Below, piece after piece: positions 55,501-64,000 of a DNA stretch of 64,000 nt (positions are counted from its first letter, which is position 1; each line of letters starts with the position of its first letter). The translations under genes and the position numbers were made by a program. The notes under the pieces were generated by a model that was not told the DNA's origin, made no database searches, and saw only the letters and a program-made list of their open reading frames with translations. This DNA is from Lasiosphaeria ovina (lineage: Eukaryota; Ascomycota; Sordariomycetes; Sordariales; Lasiosphaeriaceae), in assembly GCA_033439765.1 (NCBI GenBank), contig JAULSN010000004.1, positions 1,560,001-1,624,000 on the forward strand. Reading direction: 5' to 3'.

Positions 55501-56298
55501 CTTGCCCTTCTTACCCCTTCCAGGGGCTCCGAGCTGCTGCTTCTCTGGGATGACGAACTCATTCTCAATCACAATCTTCTCCTTGGCCGAAGACTCTTGC
55601 GAACCGAGAGTGCCAGTGTTGCCTCCCTCGCTGACCGGCTCCTTCTTGGCCTTGGACTCAACAGCAGCACCAGTAGACTCAGGTCGGGCCGGGCGGGCTT
55701 CCGCACCGTGGGAAGAGCCATCGTGTAGGTTGGGGCAGGTCTCGAGGCTGTCAGGATGGCTGCAGGGCAGGGCCTTGGAATCAATGGATGGGCGGGCTAC
55801 GGCGACTGTCCTGGTCTGCGAGTCAACCAGCGGGATGACGATGGGCTTGGTTGCTGTGGAGATCTGAGGTCTGGCGTCGACTGACGACTCCGGGGACGGC
55901 TGCACCACAGCCACCGTCCTGGTCTGTGTGTCCATGAAGGGGATGACGATGGGCTTGGTGACGGTGTGAGGTTCGGCACTCGCCGATGGCTGGAGCATGG
56001 CAACCGTCTTAGTCCTGGTATGGGCGATGGGGATGACTATGGGCTTCGTGGTGAAGACTGTTGGTCCGGGCTTGTGGACAGTCCGGGTGTGGCAAAACAC
56101 CCTGCTGTCGCCTGCCTGGCAGAGCGCATCGAGATCATCGTTGGGCCCTAGGGGGAGGGGGGACGCAGTCCCAACCGGAAAGAGGACGCCAGCATCGCTG
56201 GGCTCGACCGGCCCAGAGGGCGAGGCCGCCGAAGGACTGACGGGAACAGCCCTAGCCACAGCTAGGGCCGCTCCGAGGGCCAGTACAGAGGCCTTCAT
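52543..56298 (-). CDS. Secreted GPI-anchored-type protein with composite His/Asp/Cys/Gly-rich repeats
   Basis: A single open frame of 1251 residues. The start at 56298 begins MKASVLALGAALAVARA, a clear signal peptide; a longer in-frame ATG at 56481 lies before the probable TATA box. The C-terminus (from about 1224) is TAGARSAMHAS followed by a hydrophobic tail ending VLSAIL, which fits a GPI-attachment signal. Between them lie blocks in order. Three TKPIVIP + T-x-T-x-TVA units sit at residues 84-165. A Lys/Gly region follows. A Gly/Tyr/Asp/His repeat of GYGHDG type spans about 320-570. A Cys cluster (eight Cys) lies at 570-600. Poly-Asp/His-Ser and two YCEEDCKE units lie at 630-715, and three CDDDDWECKD units at 764-793. 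His-Gly-Gln repeats with CPEC pairs lie at 890-995, along with two Pro runs and Gly runs. N-glycosylation sequons (NYT, NHS, NGT) are frequent. A cell-wall or surface protein able to bind metal ions is inferred from composition. No enzyme domain is seen. Confidence 0.8.
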   Translation of the reverse strand: MKASVLALGAALAVARAVPVSPSAASPSGPVEPSDAGVLFPVGTASPLPLGPNDDLDALCQAGDSRVFCHTRTVHKPGPTVFTTKPIVIPIAHTRTKTVAMLQPSASAEPHTVTKPIVIPFMDTQTRTVAVVQPSPESSVDARPQISTATKPIVIPLVDSQTRTVAVARPSIDSKALPCSHPDSLETCPNLHDGSSHGAEARPARPESTGAAVESKAKKEPVSEGGNTGTLGSQESSAKEKIVIENEFVIPEKQQLGAPGRGKKGKNNKNTLPDGLIRKVPLMEPPPIIPFPPPRPFWEPNNADEYGRPAGQPQGFPNQGGQGYGSQGYGDRGYNDHGYGDNGYGDNGYGDNGYESGYPHGYEEEGFGGHDGYGGHHEQPYDQSYDEPFDLGYPEGYDGYGNDSYDGYGHDGYGHDGFGHDGFGHDGYGNDGYGHDGFGHDGYDTDGYGYDGDGYDGFEEHRGYDGFGDHEYGDREPGYGHEHHDDYGGRDGDGYGHSQGYPHQNYSHHGGEGYGHGYPREHHREGGYGHSHHQNHSRHGEGYGYGYPRNHSHHGQGYGYGQGYDEHRRCPVGYICRPVYDCYGPYCEPDLVRCTYDHSCQPVEEPYIPPPPRSHPYRKHGNYTRPPPPVYCEDDDDDDDCHSHSHSHNHSSSSTHYGGKEGKHGKEHHSGLQPPPAQYCEEDCKEDHHHSLPHPPPPQYCEEDCKEEHRHHSKPKKHHGHKNGTYTEGGKKVEHQKPKYGHPHGKPKHEEHKPHGWDNDDDDCDDDDWECKDCDDDDWECKDCDDDDWECKEGSNDDCDADDYECLEDEHEQHHEPKPCSHASHGNSTKPAGHGGQKPKHDKPKEHGRPAGHFGERPEGERPCPPPPPPPPPPPFKNYTSNHTGQGQQKCPECASQGHGQPEQHGQWQPEQHGQGHEGCGHGKPEQQGGHGQPQQHGQWQPEQHGQEHEGCGHGQPQQQCPECANQGHGQPAQHGQGQPQQHGHGQPEQQHQGRPDPIPVEPFHPAPGHGPAGHEQPCPYCPEDAHPHGEGPAGGHPPPAPGHGTPCPPPPPPPPPPHRGAPAPGHPAQQPNERPPVHFPENPQHGGGGGGGYEGPVWYAPTGGHAPEGGHAPESGAGGEQPHGEQPHGEQPHSEQPHEGHGGEGGHEGGPGGPGEGHEGGYGGGELVPPPPAQNGHGGGGGGGGGGGGGDYAPPPPQHHPHGPANGTAPPSPAPRPPVVTAGARSAMHASSIGLAAAVAGLVTVLSAIL
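53136..53153 (-). repeat. Polyproline-encoding tract
   Basis: A GGA/GGT trinucleotide tract on the + strand encodes one of two proline runs preceded by Cys in the GPI-type protein. The other, slightly purer, is at about 53676-53710. Confidence 0.7.
53923..54012 (-). repeat. Three perfect 30 bp tandem repeats (CDDDDWECKD units)
   Basis: Three identical adjacent 30 bp units start at 53923, 53953 and 53983. Each encodes ten residues of the form CDDDDWECKD. Perfect nucleotide identity in a coding repeat indicates recent expansion or homogenisation. Confidence 0.9.
54600..55340 (-). repeat. Gly/Tyr/His/Asp coding repeat region
   Basis: Degenerate 15 bp units encode GYGHD, GYGND and GFGHD pentapeptides in long succession, including three identical GYGDN units at about 55245-55290. 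Further towards the C-terminus the units become longer (GEGYGHGYPR type). Confidence 0.85.
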
Positions 56299-57111
56299 GC
56301 TCAAAGGGGGGTGGCCAGACACAAGTGATTGACAGGCACTCCCTTGAACTGACTTCCAGGTATTGACAACACAAAGAAGAAATCGAGAACAGGAATGAGA
56401 GAGACCTTCCGGGAACAGGAAGAGAAGGACGAGGGAGAGATCCGGGCCCCCCGAGGGGACCTTATAGAGCCTGCCATACACATGTCTCCCGGCTAGACAG
56501 AAGCAGCGTCATCTGAGTTTGCTGAGAGATACATCTGGACATCATCACGTTGCCCCATCCTCGGCCTACGTGGAGCAACCTCCTGGACAAGGACCGGTTC
56601 GACCAAAGCATGCACCAACGAGGGGCGGGAATTTGCTCAGAGAAAGACAAAAAGTTGCAAAATATGCTTTTGTGGCGTCTGCTTGTGCGGGTATATCCAG
56701 CTTCTATTCCGACTGAGGGGAAAGCTCACATGCCCTCCAGCGAGTCCATAAGACGCCCATACAACCGCGAGTGGGGGATCAATCGCGCCCTTGATGGCGC
56801 CGCCTCCTCCACCTCGCACGAGGCTTAACCCCCACCAAACCTTCCTACACAATTGTCTTTGGCAACCCGAGTATCCTATACCGACGGCTTCCCGGGGTGG
56901 CGTTCGATGACGGCGCCAAGTTCTCCTGCTCCGGCTGCCAACATGTCCCTTTCAGGCAATGCTGTGCTTTCCGAAGCCCCTTCCCCCCTTTTCCACAATG
57001 CTCTCAGGTTCCACCCTCCACTCGGTGTTCGTTGTTTTGCCTTGTGACGGCCCCAGTCTTTCGCAAAACCACAGACCCCAACGCCTTTTTGAAACAGCCC
57101 AGAGATACATC
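56299..57111. promoter_or_regulatory. Intergenic region with promoter of the GPI-type gene
   Basis: This holds the 5' flank of the GPI-type gene, including its probable TATA box, and the 3' flank of the ORM gene. The GPI-type frame stays open upstream to 56481, but that part lies at or before the TATA box and encodes no plausible signal peptide of its own. Confidence 0.5.
56461..56467 (-). promoter_or_regulatory. Probable TATA box of the GPI-type protein gene
   Basis: On the minus strand the sequence reads CTATAAGG, about 165 bp before the ATG at 56298. It supports transcription starting downstream of the longer in-frame ATG (56481), and so supports the signal-peptide start. Confidence 0.5.
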
Positions 57112-57893
57112 CTAATCCTCAGGAACCCCTGAAAAAAGACCTACGCGCATACGGTGGCTCTGCGTCGACGTGAGAAGGGGCCCGGAAATAACCAGAGGGT
57201 TCAGAGGGAGACTCACGTATGGAAGCTTTGGGATAATAACTCCCAGAACGGCCAAGAAGTTTATCGTAAAATACGCCAGATCATAGTGCGTGTAATGCGT
57301 GCTGAGGAGGAAGAGGACGATGGGTACGCTGAGTAGGAACTTCTTGGCAGGAGTGTACTGGGCACCGTCGTCGATCTGCTCCCACATGTTCAGATTGTCG
57401 TAGGCCCCGCCGTTGAATTCGAACGGTACGCCCCGGACGTAGTGGAACATGATATACGAGCCAAACATGTACGATATGTTGGTTAGTGTCCAAGATGTCT
57501 CCTGTGACACACCCGGGATGATATCGTAGACGATCTTGAGGGTCACGATCAAGACCAAATGAATAGTCCAGGCACCTAGTACAGAGAAAAGTAAGGATCA
57601 GCGCTGCGTTTTTTTCCTTGGGTTTGTAGTCCAGACAAACAAGCCCCGAGGCGCCCGAGGCACCCAAGACTTGCTACCACTAGACGACGACGACGACGAC
57701 GACACGCCTGGATGGAAAGGGGCAATGGCCATCCGCCAAGGTTCCATGTACGCGTACCTTTGGCATTCACCCAATTTGCGTTGAGATTGGGCAGGGCAGA
57801 CTGGTCACTGAGCTGCTCAATGGGCTCGGGCGGCTCATGGTAGACCTGGAGGATGCTACTAGATCTCCTCCTCCGGCCAGTCTTGTCCGCCAT
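57112..57893 (-). CDS. ORM/ORMDL family regulator of sphingolipid synthesis
   Basis: Exons 57893-57758, 57575-57217 and 57159-57112 (introns 182 and 57 bp) give 180 residues, the usual ORM size. The N-terminus has RRRRSSSI, with Ser11-13 matching the serine cluster phosphorylated by Ypk1 in yeast Orm proteins. LNANWVNAKGAW contains the asparagine region that contacts ceramide in ORMDL-SPT complexes. Typical helices and loops follow: HLVLIVTLKIVYDIIPGVSQ, TWTLTNISYMFGSYIMFHYV-like sequence, RGVPFEF, NMWEQIDDGAQYTPAKKFLL and STHYTHYDLAYFTINFLAVL. The last exon ends HRMRVGLFSGVPED. ORM proteins are ER membrane inhibitors of serine palmitoyltransferase and are relieved by phosphorylation when sphingolipids fall. 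An upstream in-frame extension to 58088 exists but is not expected for the family. The last intron is a multiple of three without stop codons. Confidence 0.93.
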
Positions 57894-60525
57894 GGCGGCG
57901 CTATGGGTTGCCGACCCACGACGCGGAGGGTTAGTGCCCGTCTCGTAGGAGACGGTGCGCGGGATGAGGATTGGGGAAGACAGTTTGGCGGTATTGACGG
58001 TCGCCGCGAGGTGCGGCGGTTGAGCGGGATAAAGGTTGAAGTAGGGGGATGGGAATATCGCGAGGCACGATGCGCGGCGCAGCAACACGTTGCGGTATCG
58101 GTGGGTATAGCACCCTAGCCGGGTCGTATCCGAGGTGCAATGACGAGAGACCGAGTGCGTGCGATTTTCCGAGGGGTGATGTCACAGAAGCCGCGTCCGA
58201 GAAAGAAGGGGGCCGCGGGTTGGGGGACGAGAGCGACTGCACTGCGGATCGAGACGTTGACAGTCTGTCAGTCAGATGGCGACGAGGGTGGCGACGGCCG
58301 GGTCGTCGACGGGACCGATCAGGGGCTTTGTCGAGGAACGAATGTCGAGTGGGCCTCGTAGCCTTTGGATGTCTGGAGTGCCTCCCTCGGTCGAGCTCGG
58401 TCCGGGAGATCGGAGATGATGGGAAGGGGCGGCGGCGGGCACTGCCCTTTGGCCTTGAGGTCGGGTAGGTAGGTGGCAGGCGGACACCTAGGTAGGTAGG
58501 TACCAAAGGTAGGTATGTAGGCGGTCTTTTGAGCGGGTTAGTGGACGTTGACTGTTTCGTCTAGACTCTGAGGTGGTCGGGTGTCTGGCCCTGCACTCGA
58601 GAGCGTAACCGAATGGATGTTGCTGCTCTGGGGCTGCTTGTGAGGCTTCGGGGGAGGATCTGGTTGCTGCTGTGTGACCGCAATCGCAATCGATGCCCGC
58701 AATGTGCTGCAGCGCAGCGCAACGGAGTGCAGTGCGAGTTGCAGTGAAAGCGCGCTAGGGAGAAAGAAAGAAGCATTGACTAACCGAAAGTTTAGATGGA
58801 ATTGCCACGCAGCGGTAAAACGAGAGACGGAGAAGAAAGAAAGTGCCGCAGCTGCAAAGCCCAGAGCACTGGATTAACTATCACAGACCGACGACGACGT
58901 GTTTGGCGTCTGTCGGGACGAATGTGGGATATGAACAATGGGGAAGTTGGCCGGAAACACGGGCACTGGACCAGGAAAAGGGACCGGGAGTGGATGGACG
59001 CAGCCAAGGTATGGCCACGAACACCAGAACATTAGGTAACCCCGATGAGGCCCACGTACCTCTGTCCGCGGGTCCCTGACCCCGACTGCGGACGCGGCCC
59101 ATTGTGCGACTCCAGAGTACTCCAGCACTAACATTTGAATTCTACAAAAATGGCAGACGAGACGCTCCGGGATCTCAGTAGGACCAGGGGGTCGTGAAAA
59201 ATGTTGGCACAGCCCTTTTCTTGGCAGCCCTGGGCGTGGCAGCGTGCAGAACTGCAGATGAGACCTTATCAGCCGTCATGTACCCAAGTGGGGACCCCCT
59301 GGATTGCCATGCCCAACAGCCTGAGGTTGTCATTGAGAAGACGAGTCCAGACTCAGGACAGCGTCCAGCAAGTCACCGCTCACCTCGGTCCAAGAGAACT
59401 TAGACTGACTGCACTGCATTCCAGATCAGCCAGGAACTCAGGCAGCTTATGAAGTAGCTCATATTATACGCGTATGTATGAGATACTAGATGTCAGCAAT
59501 CGACCCACCATGCCTTGGGCAGGCATAAAACCCGAGGGGAAGTACTGGACGGAATATTCCGTACGCAGTAAGAATTGAACTGCGTGCTGACTTTCACACT
59601 AAACTCTCCTAGTTCAGGTACGTAATGTTAGTGCGACATCACTACCTCAGGCCGTAACATTTTTAACTTCGGTTCCTCTTGCGAAATAAACCACCTACCG
59701 GTATGAGCCCCGGGTATCCGTTAATAAATAAAGGGTGAATTGGCAGAATTCCTCGAGGCTCTTCGATAATAATTACATCTAGGTATAGTAGTTTCCACGT
59801 TCAAAGCTTCCCAGGTAAGGAAGGTACTTGCTCTAGGCCGTCCTGAGGCACCGATCGGGCAACACACGTTCAGGCTGTGCATGCCTCAGGCACACAGAGA
59901 GGCTGACTTGTTGCCCTGATTGGACAGGCGGGTTCAAATGCTTGGTTCAGCGGGCTGCACCCCTGCAAGTCACAGAACCTTCCTAAAATTAGTGACCTAA
60001 TGCCCCCACACATGCTTTCTGCCCTGAAACCTTCCACCAATTTTTCGAGAGTGCGCTGTGCTGTTGAATGAGATTTGATCATAACCCCGGACATTTAAGC
60101 CAAAACCTGACGCTATTCGCCTCGAAAACGTGCGATCGCTCAGCTGATTTCACAGTCAAGACGCTGAGCTATTCCCTACGGTGTGGGGACTAAGGTTAGG
60201 GTTGGCCTCTTTCTCGGAGCGCGACGAGAAGTCCATCCAGATTGCCACTACATACTATTTGGTTTATCACGACGCGACATTCGCGACCTGCCAAGAATAT
60301 CTATATATTCATTCCGTTTCGGTGCGGAATACGGATATACCCTCTCTAAACCCTACATTAAAAAACTAGCACTATCTCTTCATCGCGCATCTGGCTCAAC
60401 GCCCACACAGCAACGTCTGCACTTCCAAACAGGGATGTGGGGAACTCACTGAGTTTGCTTCGAAAAGCCGTTTCACGCCAAAAACTGCGTCATCCGCCCT
60501 CAGGCTGGTGTGCATCGAGCTGGCT
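57894..60525. promoter_or_regulatory. Divergent intergenic region between ORM and zinc-knuckle genes
   Basis: The two genes diverge, so both promoters are here. Close to the ORM gene are repeated GTAG tetranucleotides (about 58467-58520). A perfect 14-base palindrome ACGGAATATTCCGT lies at 59549-59562. The open frames in 57931-58506 have no domain pattern. No RNA gene is recognised. Confidence 0.5.
59549..59562. promoter_or_regulatory. Perfect 14-base palindrome ACGGAATATTCCGT
   Basis: The palindrome sits about 960 bp upstream of the zinc-knuckle gene. A one-mismatch version (ACGGAGTATTCCGT) occurs at 23131-23144. It could be a binding site for a dimeric factor or part of the dispersed ACGGAGTA family; function unknown. 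Confidence 0.35.
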
Positions 60526-62481
60526 ATGGACGGCCCTCAAGCCGCGTCAGAGCAGCAGCTCACAAACGATGCTACTCCCGGCGAGCCGGGACTCCAGCCT
60601 GCCGAGTCTCTAGCCGGCAAGAAGCGCTCAGCCTCCGAGACAAATGACTACAGTGGACCGGAAGGCGGCCGTGCTTCTCCATCTCTCGGCGACTGCCATT
60701 CGCTGAGCCCTAAGAGAGCAAAGTTTGAAATCTCAAAGGCATCCAGCGCGTCTGATGAGCTCGACGAAGGCGAGATTAGGGATCCGAGCCCTTCGTCTGA
60801 GCTGGCAGCGACCCAGACCGTGCCCCCGGAGGAGCCTCGGAAGGCAAGCAAGAACTGGAACCGCGGCATAAGCAACGGGCTACGTATCTCGTTTGGGGCG
60901 GCGATCCAAGACACAGCGGGAACGCCGAGCCAGGAGACAGTCGGGACGCCGAGCCAAGAATCAGCCAGCCCGAGCCAAGACAAGGCCGTGCCGAGCAGTT
61001 CTTCAGTATCCCTCGAGCTCGTAACCTATTATCCCGCCTGGACCACAGAATATCGAACGATCCTTAATGGCTTGGTCTTACCAAAGAGCTTCCTTGGTTG
61101 GGATAAGCGACCCAAGACAGGCGACCCATGGGAGGCTCGGCTTGAAGAGTGGTGCCAGTCTTTGATGAATCTAAACACAGATCAAGACGCCTTGCGAGAC
61201 TGGGGCATTGTCAAGGGGGCTTGGTGTGCCTGGGTGGAGCAACAAAATTTCAGCAAAAGCCTCAAAGTCATTGCTCAAAAGGCATCAGTGCGTGGAAGCA
61301 TAGATCCCCAAAAGCTCTTGGAGATGTATCTCAAGGCGCAGGCCACCAAGCCTAAGAAACAGGCCGAGTCTGGCAAGGCTATCAACGGAGAAGGGCAGTC
61401 GAAAGACACCTCTGTCGCCAAGTCAAGCGAGCCCAAGACCAAAAAGTCCAAGAAGGGGAAGGCAGCAAAAGAGTCGGCGCCGTCGAAAGAGGCAGCCAGC
61501 AAAGCATTACCAGACAAGAAGGTGCTGACAGCGACAGAAGTAGTACAAGATCCGCCAAGGAATAGCGAGGCTCTGGGAAAGGCTTCTGGCTTCCCCGACC
61601 TTGCGTACATGGAGAGGTACTTTCCCGGTCTCGAGCCTGGAGCCATCTTTTGTGTCATGTGCGCTTCTCACGGCCACTTGGCGGACCAATGCCCTGAGAT
61701 GGCGTGCAGCTTCTGCCGCAAGCCAGACCACCGCGCGCGCAAATGTCCTACGAGGCAGCGATGCGATAAATGCAAACAACTCGGCCACGCACGCAAGCAA
61801 TGCGGCGAAAGCTTGTCTCTGGCCCCTGGCGAGATTGAGTGTGCGCTCTGTGGCTCTCTGGACCACACAGAGGGACTGTGTGGCGAGGTCTGGCAGAGCT
61901 TCAAACCAAACACGGACGGCGTCCTCAAGGTCAATGCTTTGCCCATCTACTGCTATCGCTGTGGCTACGAAGGGCACTACGGCACAGAGTGCCGTTCAAA
62001 CCCGCAAAAGTCGAAGGGCACAACGCTGCAGGGAACCTGGAGCCGGGCCAACTACGAACGCTATGTTGACTCGGAGTCGTCTGAGGCGGCGATTGGCTTC
62101 AACCTCTCTTCCCTTTCTCTAAACGATGATGGAGGCCGACCCGACTTTGGTGGCAAGAGCATCGTTCCTCGCAGACATGTTGTCTTTGAGTCGGACGATG
62201 ACGACGACAACGAGACTTTTATCCGGCCTCCGGTCAAGGCACCTCGAGCCCCGAACATCACAATTAATTTCTCTGGGAACAATAACGCTAGCTCAGATCG
62301 TGGGGGAAGAAGACCCCCTAGACAGTACAATGGCAACACCGGAAGAGGAATGAACGGGCTGCCGAACCCTCCCCTCCCTCCAGGTCCTCCCCCGTCTTCC
62401 GGTCGGGGGGGTCGACGCGGTGGGAACCGGGGCGGTGGCCCTGGGCGGCGTGGGCGAGGCGGTTATCGGGGGAACAACTGA
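60526..62481 (+). CDS. Zinc-knuckle RNA-binding protein, Air1/Air2-like (TRAMP complex)
   Basis: A single exon encodes 651 residues from MDGPQAASEQ; an ATG at 60508 would add six residues. The N-terminal ~370 residues are disordered and charged, with a nuclear-type KKRS stretch, a repeated TPSQE segment (residues about 130-150) and Lys-rich runs. A middle stretch (LVTYYPAWTTEYRTILNGLV) looks folded. Five CCHC zinc knuckles follow at residues 376-489: CVMCASHGHLADQC, CSFCRKPDHRARKC, CDKCKQLGHARKQC, CALCGSLDHTEGLC and CYRCGYEGHYGTEC. Five knuckles in this spacing, preceded by YMERYFPG, match yeast Air1/Air2, which bind RNA and the poly(A) polymerase Trf4 in the nuclear TRAMP complex that feeds the exosome. 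The C-terminus is acidic, then rich in Arg-Gly-Gly, an additional RNA-binding feature. No intron is needed. Confidence 0.88.
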   Translation: MDGPQAASEQQLTNDATPGEPGLQPAESLAGKKRSASETNDYSGPEGGRASPSLGDCHSLSPKRAKFEISKASSASDELDEGEIRDPSPSSELAATQTVPPEEPRKASKNWNRGISNGLRISFGAAIQDTAGTPSQETVGTPSQESASPSQDKAVPSSSSVSLELVTYYPAWTTEYRTILNGLVLPKSFLGWDKRPKTGDPWEARLEEWCQSLMNLNTDQDALRDWGIVKGAWCAWVEQQNFSKSLKVIAQKASVRGSIDPQKLLEMYLKAQATKPKKQAESGKAINGEGQSKDTSVAKSSEPKTKKSKKGKAAKESAPSKEAASKALPDKKVLTATEVVQDPPRNSEALGKASGFPDLAYMERYFPGLEPGAIFCVMCASHGHLADQCPEMACSFCRKPDHRARKCPTRQRCDKCKQLGHARKQCGESLSLAPGEIECALCGSLDHTEGLCGEVWQSFKPNTDGVLKVNALPIYCYRCGYEGHYGTECRSNPQKSKGTTLQGTWSRANYERYVDSESSEAAIGFNLSSLSLNDDGGRPDFGGKSIVPRRHVVFESDDDDDNETFIRPPVKAPRAPNITINFSGNNNASSDRGGRRPPRQYNGNTGRGMNGLPNPPLPPGPPPSSGRGGRRGGNRGGGPGRRGRGGYRGNN

Positions 62482-64000
62482 TGAGGAGATATCGAACCCA
62501 CCGTCGAGATCAGATAGGCCGGCACCAGTGCCAAGCCTATTCATGCGCAGAGCAGCCCGGCACTGGTGAAGAGGGCTCGGTACGACTCGACTTAGAGAGC
62601 ATGTACAGGTACACGCATGCTTCTCATGTTCATGTAGTTTTGTGTAATTCCGTGTCTGGCTTGGATACGGAAGGAGGATGGCCAGTGTGACTACGATACC
62701 CTTTTTGACGGGGACCGAGGGGCTACAAGACAGGGTGATTGAGTTTGTCTTAGCCGGGGACAAACACGGCCTCTCTCCAGAGGAGGACGAATCACAAAGA
62801 TTCCTACCAAATCATAAAAAAAACAAAAGCAGTACATTGGTCAACTGGGCCTGCAGAAGGTCAGAAACAGGGGTGGTTTTTTCATTGGCACCGAGGGTAT
62901 CAGATGGAGTTGCGATTCTTGTTTCATCCATCGTCTCCTGGGTCGTGGATTCTGTAAGTGGTGTCCAACTGTCCATCACACAAGTCAGACTACGTCCAGA
63001 AAACATATCCTGCCTTGGCTGCTGATTCGCTCGTAGTGGGGGAAACTGGTCTTCTGGCGCACGCACACCCGTCACAAGCCGAACCAAAGAGACTCGCAAT
63101 TGACTGAGCGTTTCGAAACATTTTGCGGGGTGGAGGGGGCTGTGTGTGGTGTGATGGATGGGAGGTCTAGAAAGCCCAGTGGAAACAAACGTAACCTACC
63201 CTAAGCATCCAAGAGGCGAAGAGGGGTCGCAATGGGGGTTGGTGGGTGGGCAAATGTAGGACTGTAGGACTGTAGGACTGTAGGTGTCCACTCAGCCACC
63301 GCTCGCCTCGACGCGTACATGTCGCGGTTGTCTGCGGTGACTGAAGTCGAAATGGTGCAACGAGGTGTCAGTCAACAAGGGGTTTGCACTGTACTGTGCA
63401 TCTTTTCGTATTGTCTACTGTTAGATACCCAGGTAGGTATCCGTACTCTATGCTAACATAATGTGTGTAATGGATGAGGTACTTGGGAGTCTCTTGTAAG
63501 CTGTACCACTTGTAAGCTATACCCTCTCCTCTCCCCGCAACTCCTTGCTCTCCATGTTCCTCTCGGCTCCATCCATCCCCAACTGCCATGTTCGAGAGTC
63601 CGAATGGCCAAGTGTTGTTGGGTTGGGTATAATGGGTGCTGGCAGAGGCTCTGGTGTCTTGTGGCGACAGAGAGATGGAGATGAGCGACAGCAACGCTGA
63701 CAACGAACGCCTTCACTCGAGAGAAGCAAAAGAAAGAGACCTCAACGGCCTGTCCTTCCCAGCGAGAATGCGGCGCGCTTAATCCTTTTATATGATCGGC
63801 TGCGGAGGAACGGGAGCACCCAGCGGCGCCAGCGCGCCAGTTTCGTGTCCCGGTCGCGTGTCTTTCGCGGGGAACCGCGAGGGGTGCCCTGGCCTGTCGC
63901 GGGCCGCCAAGAGCCAGCCACGCAGATTTTGGACCACCGCGCGCAGACTGATTGGCTGAGCGCTGCGTTTCCCTGTGCTTGCCGTGGCTGGCCCCTGTCG
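62482..64000. other. Right-edge intergenic region, nothing recognised
   Basis: This is the 3' flank of the zinc-knuckle gene and sequence reaching the window edge. It contains a short tandem repeat of ACTGTAGG (about three copies, 63260-63284) and a GTAC-type word (ACTGTACTGTGC) at 63388-63399. Short frames on the minus strand near 63370-63730 have no domain. The GC-rich end (63760-64000) could be the promoter of a gene beyond the edge. Confidence 0.45.

Noticed and set aside
59930..59950. GGTTCAAATGC resembling a tRNA B box
   Set aside because: The flanking bases do not form a T-arm stem, and no A box or acceptor stem is found around it.
1..64000. A secondary metabolite cluster, giving the MATE transporter and the Zn2Cys6 regulator a role
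   Set aside because: No polyketide synthase, peptide synthetase, terpene cyclase or P450 is present. The neighbours are housekeeping genes.

Overview
The window is nuclear DNA of a filamentous ascomycete (Pezizomycotina, most likely a Sordariomycete; the class is an inference). The evidence is many short spliceosomal introns (54 to 182 bp, GT-AG, several with CTAAC/CTGAC branch sites), fungal-only families (Zn2Cys6 regulators, DPR-type dehydrin-like protein, HAM1-like protein, GPI-anchored wall protein), and long spaced intergenic regions. There are no operons. I recognised no tRNA, rRNA, CRISPR array or transposon coding region. Exon structures were joined by eye: each join keeps frame and follows splice consensus, but none has transcript support.

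Left part (1-27.6 kb): a MATE multidrug/organic cation transporter (-, 1702-3343); a five-exon Zn2Cys6 transcription factor (-, 5297-8127); a patatin-like protein whose predicted nucleophile serine is glycine (-, 11624-13721); a HAM1-like lipid-binding-fold protein (+, 15254-17545); a small MARVEL membrane protein (+, 18612-19204); a DPR-motif dehydrin-like stress protein (+, 21276-22466); and a head-to-head pair made of an ERCC8/CSA-like WD40 repair protein (-, 24339-26087) and a small conserved-looking protein of unknown function (+, 26828-27584).

Middle: 7.6 kb (27.6-35.2 kb) without a credible gene, then a large Zn2Cys6 regulator with proline-rich and polyglutamine tracts (+, 35173-39052), the autophagy protein Atg5 (-, 40473-41630), and a 1419-residue mostly disordered protein with two helical N-terminal blocks and a four-times repeated short linear motif (-, 43378-47706).

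Right part: after another 4.8 kb gene-poor stretch comes a remarkable 1251-residue secreted, GPI-anchored-type protein built from successive Gly/Tyr/His, Cys/Asp, His/Gln and Pro repeat blocks (-, 52543-56298). It is followed by an ORM/ORMDL sphingolipid regulator (-, 57112-57893) and an Air1/2-like five-zinc-knuckle protein of the TRAMP RNA surveillance complex (+, 60526-62481).

The genes look like ordinary housekeeping and stress genes and do not form an obvious pathway or secondary-metabolite cluster. Several touch membrane and lipid biology (MATE, MARVEL, HAM1-like, patatin-like, ORM, Atg5), but I infer no functional cluster from that. The least conventional items are the composite-repeat wall protein, the nucleophile-less patatin, the repeated motif protein, an unexplained inverted repeat at 19823-19943, and dispersed GTACTGTAC and ACGGAGTA oligonucleotides in the intergenic DNA.
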